From positions 39,894 through 77,163 of the forward strand of contig NVWF01000003.1 in the NCBI GenBank assembly GCA_002746155.1: DNA of 37,270 nt. Direction: 5' to 3'. This DNA is from Gammaproteobacteria bacterium (GTDB lineage Bacteria > Pseudomonadota > Gammaproteobacteria > Enterobacterales > GCA-2746155). The translations under genes and the position numbers were made by a program. The notes under the pieces are model-generated. The model worked only from the letters and a program-made list of their open reading frames with translations, made no database searches and was not told where the DNA came from. Positions within the stretch are counted from its first letter, which is position 1. Each line of letters begins with the position of its first letter. Shown in pieces: positions 18,871 to 26,722 of this stretch.

Positions 18871-20472
18871 ATGTCAGGTCTAACTATCCTTGATTGGGGT
18901 GTTTTTATTGGCTACTTTGGTCTTCTTGCTTTCACCGGCTGGTATTTTAGTAGAAAGAAAGTTAATAATACCAAAGATTACTTTCTGGCTGGCAATAATA
19001 TGCCGATTTGGGTGGTTGCAATTTCTGTTCTGGCTACCGCTCAATCGGCGGCTACTTTTCTCGGTGGTCCTGATCAAGGATATCGAGCAGATCTGAGTTA
19101 TCTTGCCACAAATATTGGTGCAATAATTGCCGCAATATTTGTATCAATATATCTTATCCCCAAATTTTACCAATATAAAGTCACAACTGTTTATGAGTTA
19201 CTCGAAGTTCGATTTGGCGAGAAGGCTAAGAAGCAGGCGGGAATAATGTATCTCTGCGGTCGGGTTTTTTCAAGTGGGGCTCGCCTGTATATGGCTGCTA
19301 TCGCCGTCTCAATGATTCTTTTTAGTGATATCGCTGCTGAGCATGTTGTTATGGCTATTGTGATTATAACTACTATAGGCTTGTTATATTCATTTGTAGG
19401 GGGTATTCGTTCGGTAATCTACAGTGATGTAATACAATGTCTGGTTTATGTCAGCGCTGCTATTGCTGTAATAGTGTATTTATTATCCAGTATACCAGCT
19501 GATCTTGGCCAGATTATAGCTGCTCTTGATAATCCCATCGATGGCAGCCAATCAAAATTAACCCTATTCAATTTTGATCTGGATTTTACCTCTAAAGGTG
19601 TGTTCACTGTCTGGGCTGCATTTACCGGTTTTGTGTTGATGAATATTGCTGCTTTTGGAATGGATCAGGATATGACCCAGAGAGTTTTGACCTGCAAATC
19701 TGCTGCAGAAGGTTCGAAAGCCATGTTGTTATCCATGGTTATTGTAATTCCGGTGGTTTTATTATTTCTCGTAATAGGACTATTGCTATATATTTTCTAC
19801 CAAAGACCTGACCTGATGGGCATAGCCGAGATTGGCGAGGTAACACAAAGTTTTAGCGGAGAAAAAATTACGATTTTTATGTATTACATGTTGAATGAAC
19901 TGCCATCGGGTCTAAGGGGCCTAGTTACTGTAGGGATTGTCGCAGCAGCATTATCGACACTTAACTCAGGACTCAATTCAATGTCTTCAGTTATTATCCA
20001 AGATATATATCGACCTTGGTCGGATAAAAAAGGCATTAAAAAAACCGAAAAACATTTTGTTAACGCAGGACGATTTGGCATGTTAATCGCAGCTCTGGCA
20101 TTAGGAAGTATGGCAACACTCAGTTTTTATTGGCAGCGTTATACCGATATGCCACTGTTAGCCTTCGCTTTAAGTGTTATGGTATTTGCGTATAGCGGTT
20201 TACTAGGTGTTTATTTTAACGCCTTATTTACAAAACGTGGTAATTCCACTTCAGTTTTAGTTGCATTAATTGCAGGCTTTTCCGTTACCCTTTTATGTCA
20301 GCCTTATGTACAAGACATGTTGAACATATCATGGTTTCGTTTCGATCTGGCCTTTCCTTATCAGTTATGCGTTGCTACATTTATTTCATTTATTTGTTGT
20401 TATCTCGGTTCTCCAAAGTCGGAACAGGAGCGTTCAAAAAATATTTCATTTGAAATCGAGACACCGTCTTGA
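18871..20472 (+). CDS. Sodium/solute symporter (SSS family)
   Basis: The 533-residue protein is very hydrophobic with about 13 membrane segments and shows the SSS start (WGVFIGYFGLLAFTGWYFSR), DYFLAGNNMPIW and VGGIRSVIYSDVIQ. The frame begins at TTG 18868, but the ATG at 18871 has AGAAGG some eight bases upstream and is the better start. SSS carriers import sugars, amino acids or acids with sodium. Between an epimerase and an amino-sugar kinase, the cargo is likely MurNAc, GlcNAc or a murein dipeptide; the sequence does not decide. Its stop codon overlaps the kinase start (TTGA), so the two are probably translated together. Confidence 0.9.
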   Translation: MSGLTILDWGVFIGYFGLLAFTGWYFSRKKVNNTKDYFLAGNNMPIWVVAISVLATAQSAATFLGGPDQGYRADLSYLATNIGAIIAAIFVSIYLIPKFYQYKVTTVYELLEVRFGEKAKKQAGIMYLCGRVFSSGARLYMAAIAVSMILFSDIAAEHVVMAIVIITTIGLLYSFVGGIRSVIYSDVIQCLVYVSAAIAVIVYLLSSIPADLGQIIAALDNPIDGSQSKLTLFNFDLDFTSKGVFTVWAAFTGFVLMNIAAFGMDQDMTQRVLTCKSAAEGSKAMLLSMVIVIPVVLLFLVIGLLLYIFYQRPDLMGIAEIGEVTQSFSGEKITIFMYYMLNELPSGLRGLVTVGIVAAALSTLNSGLNSMSSVIIQDIYRPWSDKKGIKKTEKHFVNAGRFGMLIAALALGSMATLSFYWQRYTDMPLLAFALSVMVFAYSGLLGVYFNALFTKRGNSTSVLVALIAGFSVTLLCQPYVQDMLNISWFRFDLAFPYQLCVATFISFICCYLGSPKSEQERSKNISFEIETPS

Positions 20473-21362
20473 ACCAATGCATCCTTGGCATTGATGCGGG
20501 TGCTACCAAAACTCTAGGCCTGTTAAAGTGCTTGAATACAGGCCAATCATGGTCTGCAGTAAGTGGTCCTGGCTCACTATCTAGTGATATTTCTACGACC
20601 TGCCAGAACATTGGAAAAGTGGCTAAAGAGTTGCTTTCTCTGGGTAATTGTTCTGCTGCAGAAACCTTGCTGGTTTGTGGTGCTGCAGGTACCACTAATA
20701 TTGAATCAAAAAACAGCCTGAAAAAAGCACTTCAAGAAATGCATTTTGTTAAGCCTATCATTACCACTGATGCCCAGACTTCTTTATATGGTGCAGGCAA
20801 TGGAGCTCCTATCATTGTTATTGCACTTGGAACAGGATCAGTGGCGATGCGGCTCGATACTAGTGGCTGTGAAAAACAATTTGGTGGATGGGGTTTAGCT
20901 GTGGGTGATCAAGCGAGTGGAGCTTATATTGGAAGAGCAGCCATAACTTCAATTTTATTGGAATATGATAAAGACGACTTTGTCGCGGATAGGTTTATGA
21001 CTGAAATGTTTACTATAATCGGTGATAATAAACAAAAAATATCTTCCTGGTTAACAAATGCTACAACTACAAAATTCGCGGAACTAGCACCAATTGTTTT
21101 TAGTTCGACATCTAGGAGTAAAATTGCTCGAGATATTATGAAAAAAGCCGTGACGGATGTTGAGAGTTTAATTGTTTCTGCTCAGGGCGATAATAGATTA
21201 CCCGTATGCCTGATTGGCGGATTGGCTCAAACTATTTATCCATTATTAAGTGCTGATCTCCGCAGCAGGATAATTCCTGCTAAAGGCAACGCAGTCAATG
21301 GTGCAATATATCTTGGAGAACAGTTTCTAAACCTTAACAATAAAACTAACCGCTTACTATAA
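20469..21362 (+). CDS. BadF/BadG-family amino-sugar kinase (MurK/NagK-like)
   Basis: The 297-residue protein has the ASKHA-fold phosphate motif GIDAGATKTLGLL, a second nucleotide motif ALGTGSVAM and GGWGLAVGDQASG, as in N-acetylglucosamine kinases of the BadF/BadG family. Clostridial MurK, a member of this family, phosphorylates both MurNAc and GlcNAc. Placed directly before murQ, it should supply MurNAc-6-phosphate, doing the job of AnmK or the MurP phosphotransferase system elsewhere. The start is a TTG overlapping the symporter stop (TTGA), a coupling form similar to ATGA; there is no nearby ATG that keeps the phosphate motif. Confidence 0.88.
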   Translation: MNQCILGIDAGATKTLGLLKCLNTGQSWSAVSGPGSLSSDISTTCQNIGKVAKELLSLGNCSAAETLLVCGAAGTTNIESKNSLKKALQEMHFVKPIITTDAQTSLYGAGNGAPIIVIALGTGSVAMRLDTSGCEKQFGGWGLAVGDQASGAYIGRAAITSILLEYDKDDFVADRFMTEMFTIIGDNKQKISSWLTNATTTKFAELAPIVFSSTSRSKIARDIMKKAVTDVESLIVSAQGDNRLPVCLIGGLAQTIYPLLSADLRSRIIPAKGNAVNGAIYLGEQFLNLNNKTNRLL

Positions 21363-21388
21363 GGTATCTGAGTTAAGAGGCATCAAAT

Positions 21389-22306
21389 ATGGACAATGCA
21401 GATTTAATTACTGTTTTAAATAAGCTTGTATCTGAGGAACAAAACCCAGAAACACTGGATATCGATCTGCTTTCATCCGTAGATATCGTAACAAAGATTA
21501 ATGCTCAGGATCATAAAGTATCACAAGCCATTTCAAAAGTTTTACCGGTCATTGCACAAACAGTTGATGAAATAGTTGCTACCTTTAAAAATGGTGGCCG
21601 TCTCGTTTATATGGGAGCTGGAACCAGTGGACGTTTGGGGGTATTGGATGCGGTTGAGTGCATCCCAACCTTTGGCATAGAACAAGGGATGGTTGTCGCT
21701 GTTTTGGCTGGTGGTGAATCTGCTATGTTCAAAGCCAAAGAAGGAGTTGAAGATCAAGAAGCTGCCGGTGAAGACAGTTTAAAAGATATAAATTTGAAAA
21801 ATAATGATCTACTTGTTGGAATAGCTGCAAGTGGAAGAACTCCCTTTGTCATAGGTGGATTAAAATACGCAAGCAAGATAGGAACAAAAACTGTAGCTTT
21901 AAGTTGTAATCCTAAAGCTGAGATCGCTAACTATTCTGATTTAGCTATCTTGGCTATTGTTGGTCAGGAACCGTTAACCGGTTCGACCCGAATGAAATCC
22001 GGTACAGCACAAAAAATGATTTTAAATATGCTCTCTACTGCGAGTATGATTAGGATAGGCAAGAGCTATAAAAATCTGATGGTAGATTTAAAGGCAACCA
22101 ATGAGAAGCTTTATGCAAGAGGTACTCGCATGATCATGCAGGTAACTGGTGTTGAGCAATCAGTGGCTGAAGATGTATTAAATAAATCAGATAAACTGGT
22201 AAAGGTTGCTATATTGATGTTGTTAGCTAAGGTGGATGCAACTAAGGCGAACAAATTATTAGTCGATGCCGGGGGGTTTTTAAGAAAGGCATTGTTATTA
22301 AAATAA
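21389..22306 (+). CDS. murQ: N-acetylmuramic acid 6-phosphate etherase
   Basis: MurQ cuts the lactyl ether of MurNAc-6-phosphate to give GlcNAc-6-phosphate and D-lactate in the cytoplasm. The 305-residue length is normal. Diagnostic parts are [18 protein letters not shown] with the catalytic Glu, [10 protein letters not shown] (sugar-phosphate SIS loop), [12 protein letters not shown] and the C-terminal helical part. AGAGG precedes the ATG. It follows the kinase by 26 bases and ends the operon before the regulator gene. Its product D-lactate is the expected substrate of the dehydrogenase at 5480-8347. Confidence 0.98.
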   Translation: MDNADLITVLNKLVSEEQNPETLDIDLLSSVDIVTKINAQDHKVSQAISKVLPVIAQTVDEIVATFKNGGRLVYMGAGTSGRLGVLDAVECIPTFGIEQGMVVAVLAGGESAMFKAKEGVEDQEAAGEDSLKDINLKNNDLLVGIAASGRTPFVIGGLKYASKIGTKTVALSCNPKAEIANYSDLAILAIVGQEPLTGSTRMKSGTAQKMILNMLSTASMIRIGKSYKNLMVDLKATNEKLYARGTRMIMQVTGVEQSVAEDVLNKSDKLVKVAILMLLAKVDATKANKLLVDAGGFLRKALLLK

Positions 22307-22326
22307 TTATTTGAATAAATTTTGTT

Positions 22327-22380
22327 TAACAGTTTATTAAAAATAAACAATTTTGACGATTTAAACTGTTATAGTTAACA
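22327..22380. promoter_or_regulatory. Nested inverted repeats in front of the RpiR gene
   Basis: TAACAGTTTA (22327-22336) and TAAACTGTTA (22362-22371) are perfect 10-bp reverse complements 25 bases apart. Within them GTTTATT (22332-22338) and AATAAAC (22342-22348) pair across three bases, and TGTTA (22367-22371) pairs with TAACA (22376-22380). The arrangement fits a multi-part operator at which the RpiR protein controls its own gene. The AT-rich hairpin might instead act as a weak terminator for murQ. Confidence 0.5.
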
Positions 22381-22381
22381 T
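22353..22381 (+). promoter_or_regulatory. Candidate promoter of the RpiR gene
   Basis: TTGACG (22353-22358) and TAACAT (22376-22381) are 17 bases apart, 25 bases before the GTG start. The right arms of the inverted repeats cover this pair, so bound regulator would block RNA polymerase. Confidence 0.4.
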
Positions 22382-22406
22382 TCCTTATACAGGTAAAATT
22401 AATACA

Positions 22407-23198
22407 GTGAGTTGTTTAATTAAAATTCGTTCAATACGTGACGAAATGTCAGCCAATGAAAAAAAAATTGCTGATCATATCTTGTCAAATTCTGCATTAC
22501 TGCGGGATTATTCTTCAATGCAACTGGCAAATGCTGTTGGTGTCAGCCAATCGAGTGTGGTGAAATTTTGCCAAAAGCTTGGTTATAAAGGATATCCTGA
22601 TTTAAAGCTTGCTATCAATGAAGCTGTCGCCAAAAATTTTACTAAAGAAAATATCAGGCCGAAATACTTTTCAAACTCTGAATTGAATACTGTATCCGAA
22701 CGATTATTACAGGGTAAATTAGAAGCTGTGACGGCTACAATAGAATCAATCACTGAGACGGCTTTCATTAACGCAAGTCATGCCATTAAAAAAGCAAAAA
22801 AAATTCTTATAATTTGCAGTGATAATGCCAGATATACGGGCGATTTGTTTGCTTCAAATTTAATCCATTCAGGCAAGGTTGCCTTTGCCTCCTCAGATAA
22901 AATATACCAAATCCAGTTATTAAACTTATTATCAAAGAATGATGTAGTGATATTTTTATCAACAACAAATGAACAGGATGTAATGACCACATTTCAGTCT
23001 GATATTAGAGATAAAGGCATGCAGATAATTCGAATTTGTCCCTATTCTCCAAATATAAATTACCACATCTCTGATATTTCCTTGTCCACCATCTCAGTGA
23101 ACAATGGAACACGCAATGAGTTTCGTATACCAATGAGAGCAGCACAACAACATATCATCGAGATATTATTATCCCTATCGGCAGACACTGATAAATAA
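22407..23198 (+). CDS. RpiR/MurR-family transcriptional regulator
   Basis: The 263-residue protein has an N-terminal RpiR helix-turn-helix (residues about 1-77, with VGVSQSSVVKFCQKLGYKGY) and a C-terminal SIS sugar-phosphate-binding domain (about 125-250; ILIICSDNAR, VVIFLSTTNEQD). In E. coli the relative MurR represses murQP and responds to MurNAc-6-phosphate. Translation starts with GTG; AGGT lies about 12 bases upstream. It sits 100 bases after murQ behind its own candidate promoter and operator. One SIS position that is usually a small Ser-Gly pair reads STTNE, so ligand contacts may differ from MurR. Confidence 0.93.
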   Translation: MSCLIKIRSIRDEMSANEKKIADHILSNSALLRDYSSMQLANAVGVSQSSVVKFCQKLGYKGYPDLKLAINEAVAKNFTKENIRPKYFSNSELNTVSERLLQGKLEAVTATIESITETAFINASHAIKKAKKILIICSDNARYTGDLFASNLIHSGKVAFASSDKIYQIQLLNLLSKNDVVIFLSTTNEQDVMTTFQSDIRDKGMQIIRICPYSPNINYHISDISLSTISVNNGTRNEFRIPMRAAQQHIIEILLSLSADTDK

Positions 23199-23209
23199 CT
23201 TAGACAATA

Positions 23210-24847
23210 TCAAGGTTCCCCATCCTCAGTTTTATCATAATCAATCAGCAAGGACTGCCATGAGCTTTCATTGCCAGAACGATCCACCGATGTTACTGCA
23301 ACTTCCGAGAGTTGAGTGATGACTGGTTCTACTTCTGTCGCGCTCACATTCGAGCTGTCTTCGTTAGTTATATTTATTTCAATACTCAAGCTTTCACGTG
23401 GCAATATTTCATATTGCCACTTATCACCATATTTTTTGTAAAGAACCCATTGGGAAATTTCATCGTCATTGTTTTCAAGCCAACTGAGTTTGAAAATGTT
23501 TTCAAGGAGCTGTGCCTTGAGAACAGGTGCTACAGGTGCTCTGGAATCTAACCATTTAGAAGCGGGAACCAATGCTTGTTTCTTATAGGGGCCAGTTGTA
23601 AGGCTTTCATAAAACGGCAAGTTATTTGTCAAGGCATCAACATTCCAGAAAACGCTACCGGGTCGATCAGAGAGCATTGCTCGACTAATCATAATTTGGT
23701 TTATTGACTCATCAATATCGATATCATTTAGAGCTTGCCTTGTGTGAATACCAGGCCAAAGATGACGATTTTTAATGTTTTCATTTTCCCACCAATTTAG
23801 CAACACTGGAAAACTTTGGGCATAGCGATTTATAGGCCAATAAAGTTGTGGTACAAAATAATCAATCCAGCCTTCATTGAGCCATAATTTTGCATCAGCA
23901 TATAGTTTTTCGAACTGGTCAAAGCCTAAAATTGATTCTGGAAAACCTGGTCGCCAAATACCGAAGGGGGAAATACCAAATTTCACATGATTTTTTTCAG
24001 CTTTAATTTCTTTGTAGGCGCGCTTTATAAAAGTGTTTACACTATCACGTCGCCAGTCACTTTTCGATAGCTTACCATCTTGGCTTTTGTACTTGTCATA
24101 ACTTTTTTGATCAGGGAACTCCTTTCCATTATTGTAAGAGGGATATGGATAAAAATAATCATCAATATGTATTCCATCAACGTCGTATCGTTTTACAATA
24201 TCCTTAACAACATTAAGGGAGTGGTTTATTGTTTCACTTTCCGTGGGAATCAACCAGTGATAGCCCACTTCTAACTTCACCACCAGTTTAGATCTCGTTT
24301 TAACAACGGATTGTTCTGAAACTTCTCCGCCCTCAATATGGTGTGCGCGATAGGGGTTCAGCCAAGCGTGAAGCTCGAGTCCTCGTTTATGGGATTCTTC
24401 TATCCAAAATTCTAATGGGTCGTAAAAAGGTACCGGTGCTTGACCTTGTTTACCCGTTAAATAGTAAGACCAAGGCTCTAGATCGCTTTGATATAAAGCA
24501 TCACTCTGGGGTCTTACTTGGAAAATAACGGCATTAAAGTTATTCGCTTGCAATGTATTAAGAAGTTTAATAGCTTCCTGCTTTTGAACTGCAACACTCA
24601 GACCGGGCTCGCTAGGCCAATTGATGTTTGCTACTGTCGCAACCCAGGCAGCTCTGAATTCTCGTTCCACTTTAATGGGGGAGTTGAAATGTTGTTCCCT
24701 TTCAATTAATCCCTGTAAAGCTACTACAATTGAAAAAGTGATCAAGAGGGCTATAAAAATTGGTTCTGAGATAAGTTTATAAAATTGTGTTTTAGTAAAC
24801 TTTTTATTGGTAAGCTTCTTATTGGTAAGCGAGGTATTTAAATTCAT
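23210..24847 (-). CDS. GHL10 (DUF187) glycosyl hydrolase, DigH/YddW-like
   Basis: E. coli DigH of this family cuts denuded murein glycan strands, those stripped of peptides by amidases. The 545-residue protein has an N-terminal membrane anchor or uncleaved signal (residues about 26-46), then the family core: REFRAAWVATVANINWPS, FQVRPQSDALY, LHAWLNPYR, and YDVDGIHIDDYFYP with the acidic catalytic-type residues. A C-terminal 100 residues look like a fibronectin-III-type domain. It would work after the amidase encoded at 2067. The N-terminal tail carries a tandem repeat (LTNKK twice). It converges on the RpiR gene, 11 bases apart. Confidence 0.88.
   Translation of the reverse strand: MNLNTSLTNKKLTNKKFTKTQFYKLISEPIFIALLITFSIVVALQGLIEREQHFNSPIKVEREFRAAWVATVANINWPSEPGLSVAVQKQEAIKLLNTLQANNFNAVIFQVRPQSDALYQSDLEPWSYYLTGKQGQAPVPFYDPLEFWIEESHKRGLELHAWLNPYRAHHIEGGEVSEQSVVKTRSKLVVKLEVGYHWLIPTESETINHSLNVVKDIVKRYDVDGIHIDDYFYPYPSYNNGKEFPDQKSYDKYKSQDGKLSKSDWRRDSVNTFIKRAYKEIKAEKNHVKFGISPFGIWRPGFPESILGFDQFEKLYADAKLWLNEGWIDYFVPQLYWPINRYAQSFPVLLNWWENENIKNRHLWPGIHTRQALNDIDIDESINQIMISRAMLSDRPGSVFWNVDALTNNLPFYESLTTGPYKKQALVPASKWLDSRAPVAPVLKAQLLENIFKLSWLENNDDEISQWVLYKKYGDKWQYEILPRESLSIEINITNEDSSNVSATEVEPVITQLSEVAVTSVDRSGNESSWQSLLIDYDKTEDGEP
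24804..24833 (-). repeat. 15-bp tandem repeat in the glycosidase N-terminus
   Basis: Two 15-base units (plus-strand starts at 24804 and 24819) share TTATTGGTAAGC and encode two LTNKK copies ahead of the membrane anchor. The reading frame is kept, so copy number could vary without harm. Confidence 0.6.
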
Positions 24848-24884
24848 TTTTAACTCTGCAATTAGATATTGTAAAAGTACTATA

Positions 24885-24907
24885 TTTGTTTTTCAACTTT
24901 AAACAAA
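24885..24907. promoter_or_regulatory. 7-bp inverted repeat between glycosidase and phosphoesterase genes
   Basis: TTTGTTT (24885-24891) and AAACAAA (24901-24907) pair perfectly across nine bases, 38 to 60 bases before the glycosidase start. It may control that gene, but both arms are simple sequence. Confidence 0.3.
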
Positions 24908-24942
24908 CTATTAAATCCATTTTGAGCAAAATTAATACCCTT

Positions 24943-24992
24943 AGGAGGTGAAATTGACTATGATAAATTCAGCTATTTGTACATCATGTTAA
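24943..24992 (+). other. Very strong Shine-Dalgarno followed by a tiny open frame
   Basis: AGGAGGTGA (24943-24951) is a near-perfect complement of the 16S rRNA end, the strongest such site I noticed in the window. It is followed by TTG at 24954 and ATG at 24960 in one frame, reading MINSAICTSC from the ATG and stopping at 24990. It lies 38 bases before the metallophosphoesterase gene, so it could be a leader peptide. Whether it is translated cannot be told from sequence. Confidence 0.3.
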
Positions 24993-25029
24993 ATAGTCAT
25001 TTTTTTGCTACTTTTAATAGGACTTTTGA

Positions 25030-26667
25030 ATGGCGTCGATAAATATAAAAACATTATTTTTATTAATATTCATTACGTTTAATAGTGTAAATGCTCAGGA
25101 TGAATTTAGATTATTTCCCTATCTACAAAACCCAGAGTCAAATGCCATGACGATAATTTGGTTTTCTACAACTAACACTGCAGGGTATTTATCTTATAGC
25201 AAAAAAAATGTAAATGAGCAGGCAGTGCTCACTTCTATTCCTATTCAAGCAAACTCCTTAGAATATTCAAAATGGGAAATAGAAACTTTTTTCAAAAACA
25301 AGGTTCCATCTAACCCTTATCGTCATAGACTGAGGATAGAAAATCTGCAACCTGCAACAACCTATCAATATACAATAACCCAGGGTAACAATATTTTTAA
25401 CTCGGCATTCAAGACAGCCCCTTTGGGTAATGCAAAAATTCGAATAATTGTATATGCCGACAGCGAGACTGAACCTGAATCAAGAAATAAGTTTTCGAGT
25501 TGGGGTGATCCCACCAATAATGATCCCGCCAAGACTAAAAGCCGTCAATATTTAATCGACCAGACGCTGGGCTATCAAAATAATCTAGATGTAATCCAGT
25601 CACGTAAGCCTGACCTCATTTTAATAGCTGGTGATCTTGTCGAGTCCGGAGGAGAACAAAGAGACTGGGACGAATTTTGGCGTCATAACACTAATAAAAT
25701 TGGACAACAAAGTCTCGCTAGTAAAATCCCAGTTATAGCTGCCATAGGAAACCATGAATATTATGAAGGGCCTTTTTCAGATCGTTATAATCAACCGGGT
25801 TCTGAAAGGGCTGTAAATAAATATCTGGAGTACTTTGAATACCCGTCAAACCAGGCGCCACAAAGAGAGCATGACGGGCGTTATTACAGTCTTAAATATG
25901 GGCCAGTAACTTTAATAATCCTGGACTTATGCAACAATGGCGTGAATAAGTCAGTGCAAGATAGTAACTATTATTTGTTAGGTGAACAGGATGAAGGGGG
26001 AGGCTTTGCGCCAGATTTTGGCAAACACTCTCAACAGTACAAATGGCTTAAAATAGAGCTTGAAAAATCACAAAAAAATAGTCTGTTTACTTTTGTAGCC
26101 TTTCATCATACCCCTTATTCCAGCGGCCCTCATGGTTTACCCTCAGGTGAAGCTAATCATTCTAATGATCAGTTCGACAATCAGTTCGACAATCAATTCG
26201 ACAATCAATCTGGCAGCCCTGCTAGACTACTAACGCCAATATTCATGCAATATGGCGTCGATGCTGTATTCTCAGGTCATGATGAAATGTGGGAACGTTC
26301 TGTAATTAACGGTAAGGAAATAACGCCTGATGACAGAGAAGTTTCTCATGCAATTCATTATTACGACGTTGGTATTGGTGGTGACGGACTCAGATCTCCT
26401 GTTGATGGACTAGTAAACTCTTATAAAAAATTCCTAGCACATGATGATGCTGTTGAAGTATGGAAAGACGGAATACTCGTCAGCGGAGGCAAGCACTATG
26501 GCCATCTTGAAATTGATATTGTTCCACTAGAAAATAATCGTTGGCAAGCTATTTTAAAACCGATATATATACTTCCAATAAAGGATAAAAATAACAAGAC
26601 TTACAGTAGTTATTCGCGTCGGATGTATGATGATATAATAACCATCATTAGTACCGCAACCAAGTAA
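25030..26667 (+). CDS. Exported metallophosphoesterase (purple acid phosphatase-like)
   Basis: The 545-residue protein has a signal peptide ending NSVNAQ, an N-terminal fibronectin-like domain typical of purple acid phosphatases (FRLFPYLQNPESNAMTIIWF) and a calcineurin-type metal centre: VYADSET, GDLVESGG, AIGNHEYY, AFHHTPYSSG and FSGHDEMWER. The first motif is D-S-E instead of the more common DxH. It would hydrolyse phosphate esters in the periplasm. Its link to the murein genes is position only; a role in removing phosphate from sugar or nucleotide wall fragments is possible. An in-frame QFDN triplication lies between the last two motifs. Confidence 0.88.
   Translation: MASINIKTLFLLIFITFNSVNAQDEFRLFPYLQNPESNAMTIIWFSTTNTAGYLSYSKKNVNEQAVLTSIPIQANSLEYSKWEIETFFKNKVPSNPYRHRLRIENLQPATTYQYTITQGNNIFNSAFKTAPLGNAKIRIIVYADSETEPESRNKFSSWGDPTNNDPAKTKSRQYLIDQTLGYQNNLDVIQSRKPDLILIAGDLVESGGEQRDWDEFWRHNTNKIGQQSLASKIPVIAAIGNHEYYEGPFSDRYNQPGSERAVNKYLEYFEYPSNQAPQREHDGRYYSLKYGPVTLIILDLCNNGVNKSVQDSNYYLLGEQDEGGGFAPDFGKHSQQYKWLKIELEKSQKNSLFTFVAFHHTPYSSGPHGLPSGEANHSNDQFDNQFDNQFDNQSGSPARLLTPIFMQYGVDAVFSGHDEMWERSVINGKEITPDDREVSHAIHYYDVGIGGDGLRSPVDGLVNSYKKFLAHDDAVEVWKDGILVSGGKHYGHLEIDIVPLENNRWQAILKPIYILPIKDKNNKTYSSYSRRMYDDIITIISTATK
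26170..26205 (+). repeat. 12-bp tandem repeat coding QFDN three times
   Basis: Three 12-base units (CAGTTCGACAAT twice, then CAATTCGACAAT) begin at 26170, 26182 and 26194 and encode QFDNQFDNQFDN. They sit in a loop between the FHHTPYSSG and GHDEMWER motifs of the phosphoesterase. Multiples of three keep the frame when copy number changes. Confidence 0.9.
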
Positions 26668-26722
26668 AAATTTTCAATGTATAATCTATGATTTATACCA
26701 TTAGTGTTATTTTTTATAAGGG

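Noticed and set aside
26668-26722. Terminator between the convergent phosphoesterase and NagX-like genes
   Set aside because: The gap is AT-rich but I could find no stable stem with a T tract.
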